Source: Methanobrevibacter_A acididurans (GTDB lineage Archaea; Methanobacteriota; Methanobacteria; Methanobacteriales; Methanobacteriaceae). Taken from it: a stretch of 64,000 nucleotides of DNA. Positions 27,521 through 36,443 of the stretch are shown piece after piece. The stretch spans positions 1,612,001 through 1,676,000 of the forward strand of contig NZ_CP166991.1 in NCBI RefSeq assembly GCF_046197875.1, given 5' to 3'. The notes under the pieces were generated by a model. It saw only the letters and a list, made by a program, of their open reading frames with translations, was not told the origin of the DNA and made no database searches. Positions within the stretch are counted from its first letter, which is position 1, and each line of letters opens with the position of its first letter. A program made the translations under genes and the position numbers.

Positions 27521-29116
27521 TTATTTCCTAATTTTTTGACCTATACTTCTTAAAGGTTTAGTAACTTTCCAGGAAGAGGAATTAATCATTTTATCAATTT
27601 CTTCATTATATTTTGAGTTCAATATCTGTTGATCATTTAATTGAACTTTATAAGATTTTAAATCATTTTCTAATTTATTAATATAAAATTGTTTTTCATG
27701 ATTTAAATTAATAACATTATTTAAATCATTAGTTAAACCAATATTTCTCTTTTTTAAGTAATTAATTACTTCATTTAAATTAGATTCTAATATATCATTC
27801 TGTTCCTGAGTTTCTACTCCGATTTCTGAATCTGAATTATTAAATTCTTCCCTATTTTCTTTTAAATTTAATTTTTCTTGAATTATTTTGTTAACAATAG
27901 TTTTAGAAGATATAAAATCCCCTAATCTAGATTTATATTTAATTATTTCATTTGAATCTAATATACTACCCAATTCAGAAATTCCCCAAATATCGCTTCC
28001 ACTTCCAACATAATCAGATAATTTTGAAGGTAAATATGGATTTATTTCAAAGTAATCTTCTGTGTTAGCATCAGTAACTATTAATACATCGAATTTGGTT
28101 GTGAGATTTAAAAAATCTAAAAATGAACGACTTTCATTAATAATAATGTTATCTTTTATCTTTAAATCTGAAGTTGCTCTTTTAACAAATTCAGTTTGAG
28201 ATGTGAAAATATGTAATTTATATTTACTTTTAAAAAATGGAGAAATATTTTCAAAGGCATAAAAAACATCCTCAAAATTTCTATTACCATAAAAAAGTCC
28301 AAAGTATGCAAAATTTATATAATTATGATTGATTTCATACTTACTTTGAATAGATTCATAAGCACTTTTCTTTAAAATTGGTTGGGGTTTTATTAAACTT
28401 TTATTATCAATAAACTGTTTAAAATTTTTAAAATTTCCTTTATTTTTTAAAAGAAATTTATTTAACATGAGTTTTTTTTGATTTTCATTTGTAAAAATAA
28501 TTTTATCAGCAAATAAAAAAGGTAATAACTCGCATAAAAATTCAATAGAGGTTAAATTAGAATCAAGCGTAATATTAGGATTCAATTCCTTTAAATTTAC
28601 ATCATGAGAGATAATTGAATTGACTTTTTTTATGTATTTTTCATCAGGTAATTTAGTATTTCTTTCTTTACCATAATTATCAAATAAAACAGGATCAGAA
28701 AATTCAGCAATCCATTTAGTATTCGGATTTTGGGTTTTATACTCAAAAGCTAAAAAATGAGCAGGGGTAGGCATAGCTCTGGAATATATTGATTTATAAA
28801 CACCTTTTTTAGATTTTTGATTGTTTAACTCTATCATACCTTCTTCAATAAAAGGTTTTATTACACTCCATTCCCATTTTTCTGTATCGAATGCATGTAA
28901 AACTATTTTATCTTCAATATATTCATTAATTAAATCATTTAAAGAATCATCTAATGCAACATTTTCAATATGATTTTGGATTACATCCACTTTCTTCCCA
29001 TTTTCAATTATACGTTTAGCTACTACAAATCCACCAGTATCAACATATTCTGGGAAAAAATATGAAATAATTAAATCTTTAGAATATTTTTCATTAACCA
29101 TTTTAAAAAACCACAT
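27521..29116 (-). CDS. GT-B glycosyltransferase-like protein with C-terminal coiled coil and SWKVTKPLR tail
   Basis: A 531-aa protein. The first 400 residues look like a GT-B fold: IISYFFPEYVDTGGFVVAKR near the start, FADKIIFTNENQKKLML in the hinge region, NYINFAYFGLFYGNRNFEDV and KFDVLIVTDANTEDYFEINPYLPSKLSDYVGSGSDIWG in the donor-binding half. Residues about 420-510 are polar with heptad-like spacing and probably form a coiled coil. The protein ends MINSSSWKVTKPLRSIGQK plus basic residues, a tail shared with two other proteins of this locus. An internal ATG at 29101 is an alternative start. The sugar specificity is not readable. Confidence 0.72.
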   Translation of the reverse strand: MWFFKMVNEKYSKDLIISYFFPEYVDTGGFVVAKRIIENGKKVDVIQNHIENVALDDSLNDLINEYIEDKIVLHAFDTEKWEWSVIKPFIEEGMIELNNQKSKKGVYKSIYSRAMPTPAHFLAFEYKTQNPNTKWIAEFSDPVLFDNYGKERNTKLPDEKYIKKVNSIISHDVNLKELNPNITLDSNLTSIEFLCELLPFLFADKIIFTNENQKKLMLNKFLLKNKGNFKNFKQFIDNKSLIKPQPILKKSAYESIQSKYEINHNYINFAYFGLFYGNRNFEDVFYAFENISPFFKSKYKLHIFTSQTEFVKRATSDLKIKDNIIINESRSFLDFLNLTTKFDVLIVTDANTEDYFEINPYLPSKLSDYVGSGSDIWGISELGSILDSNEIIKYKSRLGDFISSKTIVNKIIQEKLNLKENREEFNNSDSEIGVETQEQNDILESNLNEVINYLKKRNIGLTNDLNNVINLNHEKQFYINKLENDLKSYKVQLNDQQILNSKYNEEIDKMINSSSWKVTKPLRSIGQKIRK

Positions 29117-29135
29117 TAATTAATTACTCAAAAGT

Positions 29136-30161
29136 TTATTTCTTAATTTTATTACTTATACTTCGTAAAGGTTTAGTTACTTTCCAAGAGTTTGAATTAA
29201 TCATAGTACTAACCTCTTTCTTAATTCTTGAATTCATTATCTCTTGATCATGTAATTGAACTTTTAAAGTATCAATATCATTTAACAATAAATATATCTC
29301 CTCTTTTTTAAGAGTCATTTCTTCTTTCATATTATTTTCAATATAATTTATTAAATTATCACTAGATAATGGGTTAGGTGATTCGAATTTATGGTGATAT
29401 TTTTCCCCACTAGTTTTACTCCAATATTCATTATCCCAGTAATAAACAGGACTAACAGAAGGATGAAAATTATTTTTCCATGCCACATATGCAAAACTTA
29501 ATTGGTCTTGATTTGTATATTTAATTATTTCATTCCACCAATCATCCATTAATTTTGAAACCTTTGGATTATTATGTTGTCTAAATATAGAGCCCATAAC
29601 TCCAAGTCCATAATGTTTAGGAAAACCTTCATCTCTATAATGACTTACTTGCTTATTCATAATCGCTTTAGGGTATCTAGCAATATTATAAGAAGCAACT
29701 AGTTCATCATAAATACAGTCACGTTCTGTATGTACCACACAAAGCATTGGGTTTTTTATATATTTGTAAATATATTCTCTTAAACTGCTTTTAATTTCAA
29801 AAGTTCCATCTAACCAAAAACTATACTTATAATTAGAAAGATATTTATGAGGTAAAACTTTGTACTGTTTTGCTTTACGATTATTATCTAAATTAGAATC
29901 TTCCATAGGTATAATTTTATATAAATCAGACTCAACATTCGGATTATCTGTGAAACATACATAATCACAATTTTCATCAATGAATTTAGGTTCTTTTAAA
30001 GTATCATAATCACCAGTAAATGCAGTATAAATAACAATCTTATTATTCTTAATATCATTAATTAATTCATTATCTGGATTAGCATCAGTATCCATGAATA
30101 AATTTCTATGAATATGTTCATCTACAGTATTTTGATAAGTTTTATAAATTTCTTCATACAT
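29136..30161 (-). CDS. DUF616/TOD1-like glycosyltransferase domain protein
   Basis: A 341-aa protein whose residues about 38-270 match the DUF616 (TOD1/MUCI70-like) domain: KIVIYTAFTGDYDTLKEPKF, CDYVCFTDNP, NRKAKQYKVLPHKYL, YSFWLDGTFEI and DQLSFAYVAWKNN. These proteins are thought to be glycosyltransferases. The end is a short helical linker and the tail MINSNSWKVTKPLRSISNK, nearly the same as in the preceding and a later protein. AAGGG precedes the ATG. It is the first minus-strand gene after the inverted plus-strand gene 30334-31407, so it may need its own promoter. Confidence 0.8.
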   Translation of the reverse strand: MYEEIYKTYQNTVDEHIHRNLFMDTDANPDNELINDIKNNKIVIYTAFTGDYDTLKEPKFIDENCDYVCFTDNPNVESDLYKIIPMEDSNLDNNRKAKQYKVLPHKYLSNYKYSFWLDGTFEIKSSLREYIYKYIKNPMLCVVHTERDCIYDELVASYNIARYPKAIMNKQVSHYRDEGFPKHYGLGVMGSIFRQHNNPKVSKLMDDWWNEIIKYTNQDQLSFAYVAWKNNFHPSVSPVYYWDNEYWSKTSGEKYHHKFESPNPLSSDNLINYIENNMKEEMTLKKEEIYLLLNDIDTLKVQLHDQEIMNSRIKKEVSTMINSNSWKVTKPLRSISNKIKK

Positions 30162-30302
30162 GATTTAATATCCCTTTATAAAAGAATTTAATTTAAATAA
30201 AATATTTATTATGAATAGTTATATTACTTTTTTTATTAATAAAATTTTTTTCAATAAGCTTAAAAATTTTTAAAAATCTCTTTTTAATTTTGGATTAATT
30301 AA

Positions 30303-30315
30303 ATTAATATATAAT
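30303..30315 (+). promoter_or_regulatory. TATA box for a probably leaderless transcript
   Basis: TTAATATATAAT is centred about 25 bases before the ATG at 30334, and no ribosome binding site lies between. Archaeal initiation 22-27 bases after TATA would start the RNA at or next to the start codon. Confidence 0.5.
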
Positions 30316-30333
30316 TTAATCAATAGTAAAATT

Positions 30334-31407
30334 ATGAAGTATAAAATTAGTGTTATAATACCTACTTTCAATTCTGAAAAATTTTTGGATGAAACTATAA
30401 AATCCGTTCAAAACCAAAGTATAGGGTTTGAAAATATTGAATTAATTCTAATAGATGATTTTTCAACAGACAATACTCAAAATATCATTAAAAAATATGT
30501 AGAAAAATATGATAATATTTTATCTTATAAATTAAGTGAAAAAGCAGGTGCTCCGGGGAATGCTAGAAACATTGGGATAAATAAAGCAAATGGAGAATAT
30601 TTAATGTTTATGGATCATGATGATTGTTACCCTAAGGATTCTTTGAAGTTATTATATCAAAAAATTAATGGAAGTCAAGATTCAATTGTGATTGGTAGAT
30701 TTAAAACTTTTGGAATTGCAGACTGGGTTTCTGATGAATGGGTAACCAAAGAAATGAGTATAAATTCATTGGATGAAAATACTAATTTTATAACCATAAA
30801 TAATATTTGGAGAATGATTTTTCCAGAAAAATTAATTAGAAAAAACAATATTTATTTTCCAGAAAAAATGTTTGCTGAAGATTTAGCTTTTATGATAGAA
30901 ACCTTTTTAAATGCTAAGAAAATTACTTTTTTACCAGATTATGTTTACTGTTTTAGAATAAGAGAGAGTGATAATTCTTCTACAAGTTACTCAAAAAGTT
31001 TCCATTATATAAGTAAATTATTAGATGGATATTTTTACACTAATAATATCCTTAAAAACAATAATGGTTGTAAATATTATGATTTATTGTTTAGTATGCA
31101 CTTAGGTAGTTGGATAGATAATATAATTAATAGTGAACTTACGGATAATGAAAAATATCAATTACTTAAACAATCCCAACCCTTATTTAAAGAATTAAAT
31201 ATGATTGATTTAAACATTAATCCTAATTTTGAGTTATTTAGAAATATTATGGAAAAATTAAGAGATGATAAGTTAGAAGAAGCATTTAGTAACTTAAAGG
31301 AAATTAGCAATAATATTAAAAATCCTAAATCTAATATTTCTCTAAATAAAAAAAATAATACTAATAAAATTAAAAATAAAATAAAAAAAATTCTTAAAAA
31401 AGTTTAG
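30334..31407 (+). CDS. Family 2 glycosyltransferase on the opposite strand
   Basis: A 357-aa GT-A enzyme with KYKISVIIPTFNSEKFLDETI, LILIDDFSTDNTQNII, GAPGNARNIGINKANGEYLMFMDHDD (metal site) and FPEKMFAEDLAFMIETFL. It is a paralogue of the two GT2 enzymes at 21.9-24.1 kb but shares no identical DNA block. The C-terminus is a Lys-rich tail. It is the only plus-strand gene within the 28-kb locus and converges on 31411-33126 with three bases between the two stop codons. It has no ribosome binding site and a well-spaced TATA box. Substrate unknown. Confidence 0.82.
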   Translation: MKYKISVIIPTFNSEKFLDETIKSVQNQSIGFENIELILIDDFSTDNTQNIIKKYVEKYDNILSYKLSEKAGAPGNARNIGINKANGEYLMFMDHDDCYPKDSLKLLYQKINGSQDSIVIGRFKTFGIADWVSDEWVTKEMSINSLDENTNFITINNIWRMIFPEKLIRKNNIYFPEKMFAEDLAFMIETFLNAKKITFLPDYVYCFRIRESDNSSTSYSKSFHYISKLLDGYFYTNNILKNNNGCKYYDLLFSMHLGSWIDNIINSELTDNEKYQLLKQSQPLFKELNMIDLNINPNFELFRNIMEKLRDDKLEEAFSNLKEISNNIKNPKSNISLNKKNNTNKIKNKIKKILKKV

Positions 31408-31410
31408 AAA

Positions 31411-33126
31411 TTATAAATTGTATACTTTTGATATTGTATCTAATAATTTTTCTGCAGTAAAATAATAATTTTTAGGAATATTGCTTTCATTTAAACAAAA
31501 AACATTTTTTATGTTTAAATTTTCTTTTATCTCTTTAGAATCTCGCTCATTTTTAGTTAAAATTATATCATATTTCAGAATGTTAGATTTCATATTTTCA
31601 TCGATCAAATTATAACTACTATTTAATTGTATAATTTTAATAACATTGCTTCTAGAAATTATATTTTCCACATCATATCCTAAATCAAAGGATAATATTA
31701 TATCTACATCTTTTCCAAAGTTATTATCTTCAATATTTGAAATTAAATCAACATTATAGTTCATATCATTAAATTCTTTTGCTAAATTTGATATTATGGT
31801 ATAATCTTCATCCCCGTTTATTATTCCATCTGTGATTTTTTGACTATTCCCTTCTTTTATAAAACTTATTTTAAGTTTTTTATCTGTAAAAAATTTCTTT
31901 TGGGTAATTTTATCATTAAGAATACTTTTAAAAAGATAATTATCCCATTTTTTCATTAAAGTTTTAATATTTTTAAGGTTTATTTCATCACAATTGCCTT
32001 CATTATTTCGTGTGCTGCTTTCATGATGGAATAATAATGCAGAACCACAATATAATATTTTATATCCTTTCTGATTCAGATTCAACATGAAATCAACATC
32101 TTCATAACCATAAAAAAAGTCGTTAGAAAGTCCATTTAACTTTGTATAAATAGATTTTTTAATAAGTACAGCTGCTGCTGTAACTGCCATACATTCTGAA
32201 GTTTTATTCAATTTTTTATCAAATATTAAAGGATAAAATATATATTCATGATAAGGACCATAAGTATATTCCTCATTTGTTACCTCTTCAAATTTTACTC
32301 CGGCGTGTTGAATTGTGAAAGATTTATCTATTGAGACTCTGTCATAATAATATGGGAAAATTAATTTTGCCCCTACAGCCCCTACATTATCATTATAAAT
32401 CATTGCACCCATCATTTCATTTAACCAACCATAAGTAGGTTCCATGTCATTATTAAGCAAAAGAACATAATCACCATTACAAACATCAACAGCCTGATTA
32501 TTAGCCTCAGAAAAAGACTTATTCTCACTATTTTTAATAACCTTAATTGGTAAATCCTCAGACAAAGATTCTAAAAACTCAACAGAACCATCACTAGAAC
32601 CATTATCAACAACAATAATCTCAAAATTATCATAATTAGTATTAACATTAAAATCCTTAAATAAAATCCCCAAATGTCTTAAACCATTACGATTAAGAAC
32701 AATAATAGAAACTAAAGGCTCAAAATCAAAAACATAATTATTTAAATAGAGTAAATTATTTTTTAAAATTTTTTCATGTAACTGTAAAGAGTTTACAGGA
32801 AATGTTTTTTTACCTTCATATTGCCCTTTAAGAATATAATGAACTAAAGGATTAATACCAGAGCTTATAATCTCAGGATAAGCATTTAAATATTTATTAC
32901 CATTAAATTTTAAACTAGGATATTTTCCTTCATTACCCCCATAGAATAAATAATGGGTTAATGGATCAATTCCTGATTTAGCTACATTATAATAAGTATT
33001 TAAATAGAATTCTTTATCAAATAAATCTGTGTCTAAAATTTTTTTATATGCTTCTTCGTAAAGAGAAGCTTTCTTAATATTAAATTTAGATTTTTTAAGA
33101 AAGCTAAGTTGTGATACATCATTCAT
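31411..33126 (-). CDS. Multidomain family 2 glycosyltransferase with N-terminal repeats, copy B
   Basis: A 571-aa protein with the same architecture as 25837-27495. Two HYxxYGxxEG-type repeats lie at about residues 35-110 (LFDKEFYLNTYYNVAKSGID, THYLFYGGNEGK, VHYILKGQYEGK). A GT-A domain follows with VDNGSSDGSVEFL, LLLNNDMEP and FFYGYEDVDFMLNLNQKGYK. The C-terminal 170 residues are GT-B-like. The catalytic core is nearly identical in DNA to its paralogue, while the repeats, insert region (EYTYGPYHEYIFYPLIFD) and C-terminus differ. GGAG precedes the ATG. The two copies may add the same sugar to different acceptors. Confidence 0.8.
   Translation of the reverse strand: MNDVSQLSFLKKSKFNIKKASLYEEAYKKILDTDLFDKEFYLNTYYNVAKSGIDPLTHYLFYGGNEGKYPSLKFNGNKYLNAYPEIISSGINPLVHYILKGQYEGKKTFPVNSLQLHEKILKNNLLYLNNYVFDFEPLVSIIVLNRNGLRHLGILFKDFNVNTNYDNFEIIVVDNGSSDGSVEFLESLSEDLPIKVIKNSENKSFSEANNQAVDVCNGDYVLLLNNDMEPTYGWLNEMMGAMIYNDNVGAVGAKLIFPYYYDRVSIDKSFTIQHAGVKFEEVTNEEYTYGPYHEYIFYPLIFDKKLNKTSECMAVTAAAVLIKKSIYTKLNGLSNDFFYGYEDVDFMLNLNQKGYKILYCGSALLFHHESSTRNNEGNCDEINLKNIKTLMKKWDNYLFKSILNDKITQKKFFTDKKLKISFIKEGNSQKITDGIINGDEDYTIISNLAKEFNDMNYNVDLISNIEDNNFGKDVDIILSFDLGYDVENIISRSNVIKIIQLNSSYNLIDENMKSNILKYDIILTKNERDSKEIKENLNIKNVFCLNESNIPKNYYFTAEKLLDTISKVYNL
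32361..32745 (-). repeat. Near-identical 385-bp block, copy 2
   Basis: Partner of 26730-27114. The clearest differences change two residue patches: LGILF here against LELLF, and SEDLP here against SGDLP. Codons end mainly in T or G, unlike most flanking codons. Confidence 0.88.
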
Positions 33127-33156
33127 AATAATTTATACTCCACTAATCTCTTAGAA

Positions 33157-34806
33157 TTATTTCTTTTTAAATGTTTCTGTAATAGAACGTAAGGGTTTAG
33201 TAACTTTCCAAGAGTTTGAATTAATCATTTCTTCAATTATATTACTTTTTGATTCAATAATTACTTTTTGATTAGATATTTCTTCATTTAGATTATTTAT
33301 TATCTGATTTAAATTAATCAAAGCCTTATCTTTTTCATTAATAGCTTTATCTTTTTCACCTATATCAGAATAAGCTTTTATTAATTTATTATTATTATTT
33401 TCAATTTCTTTTTGTTTTAAAACAAATTGTTCCCCAATTTGAGAATTAGACAAAATTTCGATTTTAAATTTTATTTCAATATATTCAATGTTTTCAAAAT
33501 CCCCTACAATTAAATATTCAGGATCAGGGGTTGTAAAAATTTGTTTATTTTCACCTAATAAATTTTCACAATTATATTTTCCTACTTTAAATTTCTTATT
33601 ATTTGAAGTAATAGATAAAATTTGACAAACACAAAAAGCATTCTCTATTGGGTCAAAACGTATGTTTTTAATTTTATTAAAATTTTTCAAATTAAATTTT
33701 AAATCTATAATATCATCTAAATTATATTTTAAACCAAGTTTATCTGTTTCATTAAAACCTTTTCCAACATCAATGTATAAATTACTTAAATATATAGGGT
33801 TTATATATTCATCAAAAAATTTATATTTGATTAAATAATCTAATGCATTCATTTTCCCAATATCAAGCAATTTTGCTTGATTTGAAAACGGATATTCTGG
33901 GAAATTTTTTTCAAAAAGATTTAAAATTCTTGTAGGAAATTTATCCGCCAAAATTTTTAGGTTATTGAAAATTTCTTTTCGGTCTTCAAATGTAAAATTA
34001 ATATTTAATAACCAGAATATATCATCATAAGTAAATTTTAAAGCTAAGAAGTATATTAAATCTTCATATTCAGAACAATTATCTTTTACTTTTAATATTA
34101 AAAGAATACATCTGATTAAATCTTCATTATTCTTTTTGGAAATTAATTGAGTTATTGAGGAACCATCTTCTTCATAGCGATAGTAATATGTTGAATCCGT
34201 TGTAACAATGATTTTATTGGAATTTATTAAAGTTTCAACAGAAGTTATATTATCTTCATATAAAATAGAGGGAAAATTTAGATACGGGAATAATTTCTTT
34301 GAATAAATCTTATTCCAAGAAGCTGTTGCAAATATTATTTCTGGAACATCATTTAAATTAGTAATAATATGATCTTTTTCATAAATTTTTTGATGAATAT
34401 CTTTTGGAGGTATTGCTCCATCAGGATTGAATAATTCATATTTATAAATTACTAAATCTGTATTTTCATTAGTTGAAAATAAATTTAAACAATTTTCATA
34501 TGCATTTTTAGAGATATAGTCATCACTATCTAAGAATGTAACATAATCAGAAGTAACATGTTTTAAACCCAGGTTACGAGTAGGTCCTAAACCTTGATTT
34601 TTTTCTTGCTCTATTATTTTAATGGAGGGATATTTTTTTGCATAATCATTAACAATGCTCATACTATTATCTAAGGTGCAATCATTGACAACAATTACTT
34701 CAATATTTTCTATCCCTAATGATTGATTTATTACGGAATCTAAACATTCTTTAATATAATTTTCTACATTATATACTGGGATTATTACACTGATTTTATA
34801 AGTCAT
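33157..34806 (-). CDS. Family 2 glycosyltransferase with long C-terminal extension and SWKVTKPLR tail
   Basis: A 549-aa protein. Residues 1-220 are a GT-A domain (YKISVIIPVYNVENYIKECL, VIVVNDCTLDNSMSIV, GLGPTRNLGLKHV, VTFLDSDDYI, PSILYEDNITSVETL). Residues about 230-440 show no motif that I recognise. From about 465 to 525 the sequence is strongly heptad-like with repeated KAINEKDKALINLNQ, a likely coiled coil. It ends MINSNSWKVTKPLRSITET plus lysines. The first gene after rfbB, with a 20-bp gap; GTGAT precedes the ATG. Its role is inferred to be surface-glycan assembly. Confidence 0.78.
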   Translation of the reverse strand: MTYKISVIIPVYNVENYIKECLDSVINQSLGIENIEVIVVNDCTLDNSMSIVNDYAKKYPSIKIIEQEKNQGLGPTRNLGLKHVTSDYVTFLDSDDYISKNAYENCLNLFSTNENTDLVIYKYELFNPDGAIPPKDIHQKIYEKDHIITNLNDVPEIIFATASWNKIYSKKLFPYLNFPSILYEDNITSVETLINSNKIIVTTDSTYYYRYEEDGSSITQLISKKNNEDLIRCILLILKVKDNCSEYEDLIYFLALKFTYDDIFWLLNINFTFEDRKEIFNNLKILADKFPTRILNLFEKNFPEYPFSNQAKLLDIGKMNALDYLIKYKFFDEYINPIYLSNLYIDVGKGFNETDKLGLKYNLDDIIDLKFNLKNFNKIKNIRFDPIENAFCVCQILSITSNNKKFKVGKYNCENLLGENKQIFTTPDPEYLIVGDFENIEYIEIKFKIEILSNSQIGEQFVLKQKEIENNNNKLIKAYSDIGEKDKAINEKDKALINLNQIINNLNEEISNQKVIIESKSNIIEEMINSNSWKVTKPLRSITETFKKK

Positions 34807-34826
34807 CTAATCACATTTTTTTTATT

Positions 34827-35840
34827 TTATTTCAAGGTATTTCCATACATTTTTTTATAATATTCTTGATATTCTCCACTTTTTATTTTATTCATCCATT
34901 TTTGATTTTCAAGATACCAGTTGATTGTTTCAACAATTCCTGTTTCAAATGTATATTTAGGTTCCCATCCTAATTCGGTTCTAATTTTATTAGAATCAAT
35001 AGCATAACGTTTATCATGACCTAATCTGTCATTGACAAATTTTATTAATGAATAATCTTTATTTAAAGTGGATAAAATTAATTTAACAATCTCAATATTT
35101 TGTTTTTCATTATGTCCGCCAATATTGTATACTTCTCCTAATTTTCCTTCATGAAGAACTAAATCTATAGCTGTACAATGGTCATAAACATGTAACCAAT
35201 CTCTAATATTCTTTCCATCCCCATAAATTGGTAAAGGTTCATCTTTTAAAGCATTAGAAATCATTAATGGTATTAATTTTTCAGGAAATTGATAAGGACC
35301 ATAATTATTAGAACATCTAGTAATATTTACAGGTAAGTTAAATGTGTTATGATATGCTCTTACCATTAAATCTGCACTTGCTTTTGTTGCTGAGTATGGA
35401 CTATTAGGTTGAAGGGGTGTTTCTTCTGTAAAATATCCAGTTTTCCCTAAACTTCCATAAACTTCATCAGTAGAAACTTGTAAAAATTTTTTTATATTGT
35501 GTTTTTTTGCAGCATTTAACAAATTTTGTGTTCCTAAAATATTTGATTTAATAAATATCTCTGGATCTTTTATACTTCTATCAACATGACTTTCAGCCGC
35601 AAAATTAACAATATAATCAACTTTAGAAACTAAATTATCAACAAGTTTTTTATCTGTAATATTTCCTTTGACAAAATTATAATTTGGATTTTTTTCAATC
35701 CCCTCTAAGTTTTCAAGATTGCCACAATAAGTTAAAGCATCTAAATTTATGAATTTATAATTTGGATATTTTTCAATCATATATCTGATGAAATTACTTC
35801 CAATAAATCCTGCGCCGCCAGTAATTAAAATTTGAGTCAT
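34827..35840 (-). CDS. rfbB: dTDP-glucose 4,6-dehydratase
   Basis: Second enzyme of dTDP-L-rhamnose synthesis, removing water from dTDP-glucose to give the 4-keto-6-deoxy sugar. The protein is 337 aa. It is an extended short-chain dehydrogenase with ILITGGAGFIGSNFIRYM, NFAAESHVDRSIKDP, STDEVYGSLG, the YSATKAS catalytic Tyr-Lys pair, RCSNNYGPYQFPEKLIPLMI and YGDGKNIRDWLHVYDH. AGGG with a 6-base spacer supports the ATG at 35840 over the one two codons upstream. It sits in the rfbD-methyltransferase-rfbA-rfbC-rfbB run with gaps of about 20 bp, clearly one operon. Confidence 0.95.
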   Translation of the reverse strand: MTQILITGGAGFIGSNFIRYMIEKYPNYKFINLDALTYCGNLENLEGIEKNPNYNFVKGNITDKKLVDNLVSKVDYIVNFAAESHVDRSIKDPEIFIKSNILGTQNLLNAAKKHNIKKFLQVSTDEVYGSLGKTGYFTEETPLQPNSPYSATKASADLMVRAYHNTFNLPVNITRCSNNYGPYQFPEKLIPLMISNALKDEPLPIYGDGKNIRDWLHVYDHCTAIDLVLHEGKLGEVYNIGGHNEKQNIEIVKLILSTLNKDYSLIKFVNDRLGHDKRYAIDSNKIRTELGWEPKYTFETGIVETINWYLENQKWMNKIKSGEYQEYYKKMYGNTLK

Positions 35841-35860
35841 ATACATCCCTTATATTATTT

Positions 35861-36424
35861 TTAAAAATTTGTTTTAGTATCTTTCATTAATTTCCAGTTT
35901 TGATCTTTTTCTGATAAAAGAATATCTTCTTCATTTATTCCATCTAATGGCCAATCTATACCAATATTAGGATCATTCCACAAAATTCCACCTTCATCAT
36001 CAGGGGCATAAAAATCTGTACATTTATAAACAAATTCTGCTTCATCAGAAATGACAAAAAATCCATGAGCAAAACCTTTTGGAATGAATAATTGTTTTTT
36101 GTTATCTTCAGATAATGTTTCACCCACCCATTGTCCATAAGTATTTGAATCCTTTCGCAAATCAACCGCAACATCAAAAACTTTTCCTCGTATTACTCGA
36201 ACTAATTTCCCTTGAGGATGTTTATATTGAAAATGTAAACCTCTTAATACTCCTTTAGTTGATTTTGATTGATTATCTTGAACAAATGTTAAATTTATTC
36301 CTTGATCTTTAAAATCATTTTCATTGTAAGTTTCCATGAAATATCCTCGATCATCCCCAAAAACTGTTGGTTCTACTGTAAAAACATCCTCAATTTCTTT
36401 TTTTATAATTTTAAATTTTCCCAT
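35861..36424 (-). CDS. rfbC: dTDP-4-dehydrorhamnose 3,5-epimerase
   Basis: Third enzyme of dTDP-rhamnose synthesis. A 187-aa cupin with VFGDDRGYFMETYNENDF, the active-site LRGLHFQYKHPQGKLVRVIRG, VDLRKDSNTYGQW, FIPKGFAHGFFVISDEAEFVYKCTDFY and GGILWNDPNIGIDWP, all typical. Length is normal for the family. AGGGTAATGATAAT precedes the ATG, and the gaps to rfbA and rfbB are about 20 bp. Confidence 0.95.
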   Translation of the reverse strand: MGKFKIIKKEIEDVFTVEPTVFGDDRGYFMETYNENDFKDQGINLTFVQDNQSKSTKGVLRGLHFQYKHPQGKLVRVIRGKVFDVAVDLRKDSNTYGQWVGETLSEDNKKQLFIPKGFAHGFFVISDEAEFVYKCTDFYAPDDEGGILWNDPNIGIDWPLDGINEEDILLSEKDQNWKLMKDTKTNF

Positions 36425-36443
36425 ATTATCATTACCCTAAAAT

